From positions 1 to 10,053 of the forward strand of contig JAHZKU010000153.1 in assembly GCA_022600255.1 (NCBI GenBank): a stretch of 10,053 nucleotides of DNA, read 5' to 3'. Positions 5,948 through 10,053 of the stretch are shown one piece after another; the stretch's first letter is position 1, and every line of letters begins with the position of its first letter. The position numbers and the translations under genes were made by a program. This DNA comes from Actinomycetes bacterium. GTDB taxonomy: Bacteria > Actinomycetota > Actinomycetes > S36-B12 > GCA-2699445. The notes beneath the pieces are model-generated. The model was not told the origin of the DNA and made no database searches. It worked only from the letters and a program-made list of their open reading frames with translations.

Positions 5948-7981
5948 GTGTCCGAGTCGGCAGTTTCCCAAATCGAGCTCATTTTTGACGGTGTCGCCCA
6001 GGAGGGCCCCGTGGGTGTCACCGGCGCCGACTTGGTCGGCAACGATCGGTCAATTGTCGTGGTTCGTGTCAACGGGGCGCTGACCGATTTGGACCAGCCC
6101 TTGGCCGCGGGCGACGTGGTTGAGCCGGTCTCGGTGGAGTCTGAGGACGGGCTTTTCGTGCTGCGGCATTCCGCGGCCCACGTCGTCGCACAAGCCGTGC
6201 AAGACCTGTTCCCAGAGGCAAAACTGGGCATCGGGCCACCGATCAAGGACGGCTTCTACTACGACTTCAGTGTCGCTGAGCCCTTTTCAGGTGATGATCT
6301 GACTGCGCTGCAGAAACGGGTTGTGGCGATCTGTAAGTCGGGACAACGGTTCGTGAGGCGCGTGGTTGACGAGGACGAAGCGCGCGTGGAGTTGGCGGAC
6401 GAGCCATTCAAGCTGCGCCTAGTGGGTAGCGAAGGCGGCTCAGATGTCATGGAGGTGGGCGGCGATGAGCTGACCATCTACGACAATCTCGACCGCAAAG
6501 GCGAGCGGTGTTGGGGCGATCTCTGCCGCGGCCCCCACGTGCCGAACACGAAGTACATCCCGCCCAACGCGGTCAAGATCATGCGTTCCGCGGCCGCCTA
6601 TTGGCTCGGAGACCAGGACAACGAGCAGTTGCAGCGCATCTACGGCACCGCTTGGCCGGACAAGGGCCAGCTACAGGCATACCTGACGTTCCTGGAAGAG
6701 GCGGAAAGACGCGATCATCGCCGTTTGGGTAATGAGTTAGACCTGTTTTCGTTTCCGCCCGAGGTTGGCTCGGGCTTGCCGGTCTTTCACCCCAAGGGCG
6801 GCAAGATCCGCACCGTGATGGAGAACTACTCGCGGGAACAGCACGAAGCGGCGGGCTACGACTTCGTCAGTTCACCGCACGTGTCCAAATCCGCGCTGTT
6901 CTCCCAGTCTGGCCATCTGGATTGGTACGCCGATGGCATGTATCCGCCGATGGAGCTGGATGCAGAGATCGCCGCCGACGGGCATGTGAAGCGACAGCCG
7001 CAGCAGTACTACCTGAAACCGATGAACTGTCCGATGCACAACCTAATCTATAACGCCCGTGGTCGGTCTTATCGAGAGCTGCCCCTGCGGCTGTTCGAGT
7101 TTGGGACTGTCTATCGCTATGAGAAATCCGGTGTTGTGCAGGGCCTAACGCGTGCCCGTGGCTTTACACAGGATGACGCTCACATCTACTGCACTCCCGA
7201 ACAAATGCCCCATGAGCTCGACTCGCTGTTGTCCTTTGTCTTGGACCTGTTGCGGGACTACGGCCTTGATGATTTCTACCTAGAGCTGTCCACACGGAAC
7301 CCGGAGAAAAGTGTGGGTGACCAAGCCGAGTGGGAGGCCGCCACGTTGGCACTGCGCGAAGCCGGTGAGCGGCAGGGTTTGGAGCTGGTCCTAGACGAAG
7401 GTGGAGCGGCGTTCTATGGGCCGAAGGTCAGCGTGCAGGCAAAGGACGCCATTGGTCGCACATGGCAAATGTCGACGATTCAGGTGGACTTCCAGTTGCC
7501 GCAGCGCTTCGACCTGGAATACACGGCCGAGGACGGGTCTCGCCAACAACCCGTCATGATTCATCGCGCCCTGTTTGGATCGATCGAACGTTTCTTTGCC
7601 GTCCTCTTGGAGCACTACGCCGGTGCATTCCCAGCCTGGTTAGCGCCTGTTCAGGTCGTCGGGATTCCGATCACCGACCAGCACATCGGCTACCTGCAAG
7701 AGATCGCAGCGCAGTTGCGGCAACAGGGGGTCCGGGTGGAGATCGACGAGTCTTCAGATCGCATGCAGAAGAAGATTCGCAATGCTCAAAAGCAGAAGGT
7801 TCCGTTTATGCTGTTGGCTGGCGACGCGGACCGCGACGCCGGTGCGGTGTCTTTCCGCTACCGAAACGGGGAACAGAAGAACGGTGTGCCGATTGCGCAG
7901 GCCGTGGCCGAAATTGTGGACATCATTGAGTCCAAGAGCAATCTTGATCCCACCGCACAGTCCGCTCGTGTTGAGGCTTAG
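5948..7981 (+). CDS. thrS: Threonyl-tRNA synthetase
   Basis: ThrRS charges tRNA-Thr with threonine in the cytosol. The 677-residue protein has the full domain set: TGS-like N-terminus (about 1-63), the editing domain with HSAAH (74-78) and C-W-G-D-L-C-R-G-P-H (188-197), the class II catalytic core (about 265-550) and the anticodon-binding domain (about 560-665). The zinc ligands expected from E. coli ThrRS are present: Cys361 in KPMNCPMH, His412 in DDAHIY and His539 in MIHRALFGSIERF. Motif 2 is seen in FGTVYRYEKSG (385-395). With the editing residues intact, it should clear Ser-tRNA-Thr. The GTG start at 5948 has AGGAG 4 bases upstream. It sits behind three tRNA genes, none of them tRNA-Thr, and heads the PIM locus as in mycobacteria. 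I see no T-box or attenuator. Confidence 0.97.
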   Translation: MSESAVSQIELIFDGVAQEGPVGVTGADLVGNDRSIVVVRVNGALTDLDQPLAAGDVVEPVSVESEDGLFVLRHSAAHVVAQAVQDLFPEAKLGIGPPIKDGFYYDFSVAEPFSGDDLTALQKRVVAICKSGQRFVRRVVDEDEARVELADEPFKLRLVGSEGGSDVMEVGGDELTIYDNLDRKGERCWGDLCRGPHVPNTKYIPPNAVKIMRSAAAYWLGDQDNEQLQRIYGTAWPDKGQLQAYLTFLEEAERRDHRRLGNELDLFSFPPEVGSGLPVFHPKGGKIRTVMENYSREQHEAAGYDFVSSPHVSKSALFSQSGHLDWYADGMYPPMELDAEIAADGHVKRQPQQYYLKPMNCPMHNLIYNARGRSYRELPLRLFEFGTVYRYEKSGVVQGLTRARGFTQDDAHIYCTPEQMPHELDSLLSFVLDLLRDYGLDDFYLELSTRNPEKSVGDQAEWEAATLALREAGERQGLELVLDEGGAAFYGPKVSVQAKDAIGRTWQMSTIQVDFQLPQRFDLEYTAEDGSRQQPVMIHRALFGSIERFFAVLLEHYAGAFPAWLAPVQVVGIPITDQHIGYLQEIAAQLRQQGVRVEIDESSDRMQKKIRNAQKQKVPFMLLAGDADRDAGAVSFRYRNGEQKNGVPIAQAVAEIVDIIESKSNLDPTAQSARVEA

Positions 7982-7993
7982 TACGGTCGAGTT

Positions 7994-8557
7994 GTGAACG
8001 AGTCTAGCGATCCGGAGTCCATCCCAGAGCCGCAGATGCAGGATGGCCTAGAGCGACTCTGGACGCCCCATCGGATGGCCTACATCAAGGGGCAGGACAA
8101 GCCTGACGACGATCAGCCTGGACCACAATGCCCGTTTTGTCGCATTCCAGGCTTATCCGATGCCGAGGGCCTGATCGTGGCACGGGGTCAGGCTGTCTTC
8201 GCGGTGATGAACCTCTACCCCTACAACAGCGGTCATCTGCTGATCTGCCCCTACCGTCATATCGCCGACTACACCGAACTCACCCATGAAGAGGCGATAG
8301 AACAGGTGGAGTTTGGTCAGAAAGCGATGCGCGCCATTCGGATCGCGATGGCACCACACGGTTTCAATCTCGGCACCAACCAAGGCCCGGTCGCCGGCGC
8401 TGGAATCGCCGCTCATCTGCATCAGCACGTGGTGCCGAGGTGGGGTGGCGACGCCAACTTCATGCCAGTAATTGGCCAAACGAAGATTATCCCTGCTGAA
8501 CTCAGCGATACCCGCGACCAGATCGCTACCGCGTGGGCCAGTTTGGATTCGGCATAG
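7994..8557 (+). CDS. HIT-family protein, Rv2613c-like Ap4A phosphorylase
   Basis: The 187-residue product carries the histidine-triad signature HLHQHVVPRW (141-150), with His143 as the expected nucleotidyl-accepting residue. An upstream Cys pair (C46-P-F-C49) probably helps bind zinc, and NLGTNQGPVAGAG (125-137) forms the nucleotide-binding stretch. The motif DANFMPVIGQTK (153-164) and the position between thrS and the phosphatidylinositol phosphate synthase gene match M. tuberculosis Rv2613c, reported as a diadenosine tetraphosphate phosphorylase. Other HIT enzymes are nucleotide hydrolases, so the precise substrate is by analogy. The GTG at 7994, 12 bases after thrS, is the longest start and has only a weak ribosome site; an ATG at 8036 just before LERLWTPHRMAY is the alternative. 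It is probably cotranscribed with thrS. Confidence 0.85.
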   Translation: MNESSDPESIPEPQMQDGLERLWTPHRMAYIKGQDKPDDDQPGPQCPFCRIPGLSDAEGLIVARGQAVFAVMNLYPYNSGHLLICPYRHIADYTELTHEEAIEQVEFGQKAMRAIRIAMAPHGFNLGTNQGPVAGAGIAAHLHQHVVPRWGGDANFMPVIGQTKIIPAELSDTRDQIATAWASLDSA

Positions 8558-8572
8558 CGCACACCGAGTGGC

Positions 8573-8605
8573 CGCTTCAGCCGATGGGGTTTCTCCCCTG
8601 AAGTG
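8573..8605 (+). terminator. Imperfect hairpin after the HIT gene
   Basis: An outer stem of seven pairs (8573-8579 with 8599-8605, one G-U) and an inner GGGG/CCCC stem (8586-8589 with 8595-8598, loop TTTCT) stack with a six-base bulge on the 5' side (8580-8585). It begins 15 bases after the HIT stop, in a 137-base gap before the lipid synthase gene. No T run follows, so it may be a weak or Rho-assisted terminator, a processing site or an mRNA stabiliser. Confidence 0.35.
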
Positions 8606-8694
8606 CTGTCGCGGACGCCACACCCTTGCCAACCAGAGACGGCGTGTGAGGTTGGGTAGCATCAATCCGGTACGTAGAACAAGATCGGAGAGCC

Positions 8695-9351
8695 ATGCTC
8701 AACAATGCTGATGTCCGGAAGGGCATCGCTAAGTTCATCGATCCGGTGGCGAAGAAGCTGTTGGATATCGGTGTGACTCCCGATGCGATCACGTATGTGG
8801 GGACGTTGGGTGTCAGCGCCTCGGCCCTGTGGTTCTTCCCACGCGGCCAGTTCACGATCGGGGTCATCGTGATCCTGCTCTTCGTCTTTAGCGACCTACT
8901 CGACGGCACGATGGCTCGAATGTCCAATCGTGCCGGACCCTGGGGGAACTTCCTGGATTCCACCCTGGATCGCATCGCTGACGGCGCGGTCTTTGGTGGC
9001 ATTCTGATCTACTTCGCGACGCAGGCCGAACCGTTGGCGGCCGCAGCGACCTGGGTTTGTCTGGTGGGTGGTTTCACGATTTCCTATGCGAAGGCCCGGG
9101 CGGAGAGTGTGGGCGCCACCGCCAATGTGGGGATCGCCGAACGTGCCGAACGCTTGATTCTGGTGCTGGCGGCCGCGTTCATCGCCGGATTCGGGGTTCC
9201 CTGGATTCTGCAGGGGGCTGTGCTCCTCTTGGCGATATTGGTGCTGATCACGATCGGCCAGCGCTTCGCCAAGGTGAAGTCTCAACTACATCCAATGCGT
9301 ACATCCGGCGCCGGCCCGGACGCGCCCGCGGACGGAGATGATGCATCGTGA
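8695..9351 (+). CDS. pgsA: CDP-alcohol phosphotransferase, likely phosphatidylinositol phosphate synthase
   Basis: The enzyme would join CDP-diacylglycerol to inositol 1-phosphate, giving phosphatidylinositol phosphate at the inner face of the membrane, the entry to PIM and lipomannan synthesis. The complete family signature is present: D67-L-L-D70-G-T-M-A-R75, then eight residues, G84-x3-D88-x3-D92, which holds the two metal ions and the CDP group. About six hydrophobic segments can be drawn (around 35-48, 53-68, 97-110, 115-132, 152-166, 168-187). The 218-residue length is usual. The ATG at 8695 has GGAG 4 bases upstream. Assignment as the inositol enzyme and not the glycerol 3-phosphate one rests on the context HIT - pgsA - acyltransferase, the order found in mycobacteria (Rv2613c-Rv2611c). 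The stop TGA overlaps the next start. Confidence 0.88.
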   Translation: MLNNADVRKGIAKFIDPVAKKLLDIGVTPDAITYVGTLGVSASALWFFPRGQFTIGVIVILLFVFSDLLDGTMARMSNRAGPWGNFLDSTLDRIADGAVFGGILIYFATQAEPLAAAATWVCLVGGFTISYAKARAESVGATANVGIAERAERLILVLAAAFIAGFGVPWILQGAVLLLAILVLITIGQRFAKVKSQLHPMRTSGAGPDAPADGDDAS

Positions 9352-10053
9352 TGGTGGCGGAGTGGTTCACCTACTACGGCTACTCACTGGGGTGGTCGAC
9401 CGTTCGGAAGATGAGCGACAAGCAGGCGTACGGCCTGTTCGACAAGTTTGCTGACCGTGCCTGGAAACGGGGCGGCAAGTCGATCAAACAGTACGAGAAG
9501 AACATTCATCGCGTCCTGCCGGACTCAACGGCCCGGGAACGATCGGAGTTGGCGCGGTACTGCATGCATAGTTATGCAACGTACTGGTGTGATGCCTTCC
9601 GCATGCCCGACTGGAGTCCGGAACGGATTGCCGGTCTGCCAGTAAGCGGTGTGGAGAACTTGGAACGCTCCATGGCTACCAGCGACGTGTCCCCAATCAT
9701 TGTGGTCCCACATTCGGGCAATTACGATGCAGGAGCGGCTTTCTTGGCCGCACATTATGGTTCGATCACCACCATTGCCGAGAGGCTGAAGCCAGAGAAG
9801 CTGTTCGACAAGTTCGTGGACTTTCGGGCCAGCAATGGCGTGGAGGTAATCGCCGCGGGTGACCCCAGCGCCATGACGCTCTTGGAAGAGCGGGTTCGCG
9901 ATCAAAAGCTAGTGGGTATCGTGGGTGAGCGAGATTTGTCACGCAGGGGAATCCCCGTCGACTTCTTTGGTACCGAGGCTCGCATGCCAGCCGGCCCAGC
10001 CGTGCTGGCGCGGCGTACGGGGGCACCGCTTCACGCTGCGTCCTTCTGGTACG
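9348..10053 (+). CDS. patA: Phosphatidylinositol mannoside acyltransferase, N-terminal part (3' partial)
   Basis: The frame is open from 9348 to the right edge, 235 codons; the family is about 300 residues, so some 60-80 are missing. It belongs to the lysophospholipid acyltransferase family of HtrB and mycobacterial PatA (Rv2611c). The catalytic H-x4-D motif is HSGNYD (His122, Asp127), preceded by a PIIVVP strand. Further on, GERDLSRRGIPVDFFG (193-208) and MPAGPAVLARRTGAP (213-227) are the usual substrate-pocket sections; Glu194 may equal a conserved Glu of PatA. PatA transfers palmitate to the 6-position of the first mannose of PIM. The GTG at 9348 overlaps the pgsA stop by four bases (GTGA) and has GGAG 10 bases upstream; ATG at 9351 is the alternative start. 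Coupled translation with pgsA is likely. Confidence 0.87.
   Translation, partial: MMVAEWFTYYGYSLGWSTVRKMSDKQAYGLFDKFADRAWKRGGKSIKQYEKNIHRVLPDSTARERSELARYCMHSYATYWCDAFRMPDWSPERIAGLPVSGVENLERSMATSDVSPIIVVPHSGNYDAGAAFLAAHYGSITTIAERLKPEKLFDKFVDFRASNGVEVIAAGDPSAMTLLEERVRDQKLVGIVGERDLSRRGIPVDFFGTEARMPAGPAVLARRTGAPLHAASFWY

Overview
The window comes from an actinobacterial chromosome. The evidence is the order thrS - HIT protein - phosphatidylinositol phosphate synthase - PIM acyltransferase, which is the phosphatidylinositol mannoside (PIM) locus known from mycobacteria and relatives. An SsgA-like protein, a family essentially confined to Actinomycetota, and moderately GC-rich coding DNA with frequent GTG starts agree with this. 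I cannot name a genus. The SsgA-like gene hints at a lineage with, or descended from, complex morphology or septation control.

Layout. Bases 1-1765 hold the 3' end of a YihY/BrkB-type membrane protein on the + strand. It meets tail to tail, with a 4-base overlap, a five-helix membrane protein of unknown function on the - strand; a tiny two-helix membrane protein lies upstream of that. A tRNA-Val(CAC) on the - strand follows. Bases 2170-2595 encode the SsgA-like regulator, with a CRP-like palindrome in its leader. Bases 2659-5489 are a three-gene - strand cluster: pabB, pabC (para-aminobenzoate for folate) and an ArsC/low-molecular-weight phosphatase-like protein that has lost its catalytic cysteine. 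Divergent from it on the + strand are tRNA-Gly(GCC), tRNA-Cys(GCA) and tRNA-Val(GAC), then thrS, a HIT-family nucleotide phosphorylase-like gene, the CDP-alcohol phosphotransferase gene for phosphatidylinositol phosphate, and the start of the PIM acyltransferase gene, which runs off the right edge.

How the parts work together. pabB and pabC together turn chorismate into 4-aminobenzoate; the glutaminase partner PabA is not in the window. The right half combines translation (three tRNAs and ThrRS) with early PIM synthesis: the lipid synthase makes the phosphatidylinositol phosphate precursor and the acyltransferase acts on the mannosylated product. The two lipid genes overlap by 4 bases and are probably translationally coupled.

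Most of the window is housekeeping. No mobile element, CRISPR array or defence system is visible. The least expected items are the cysteine-free pseudo-ArsC protein behind pabBC, the CRP-like site before the SsgA-like gene, and two tRNA-Val genes that form a 32-base perfect inverted repeat around the ssg-pab segment.
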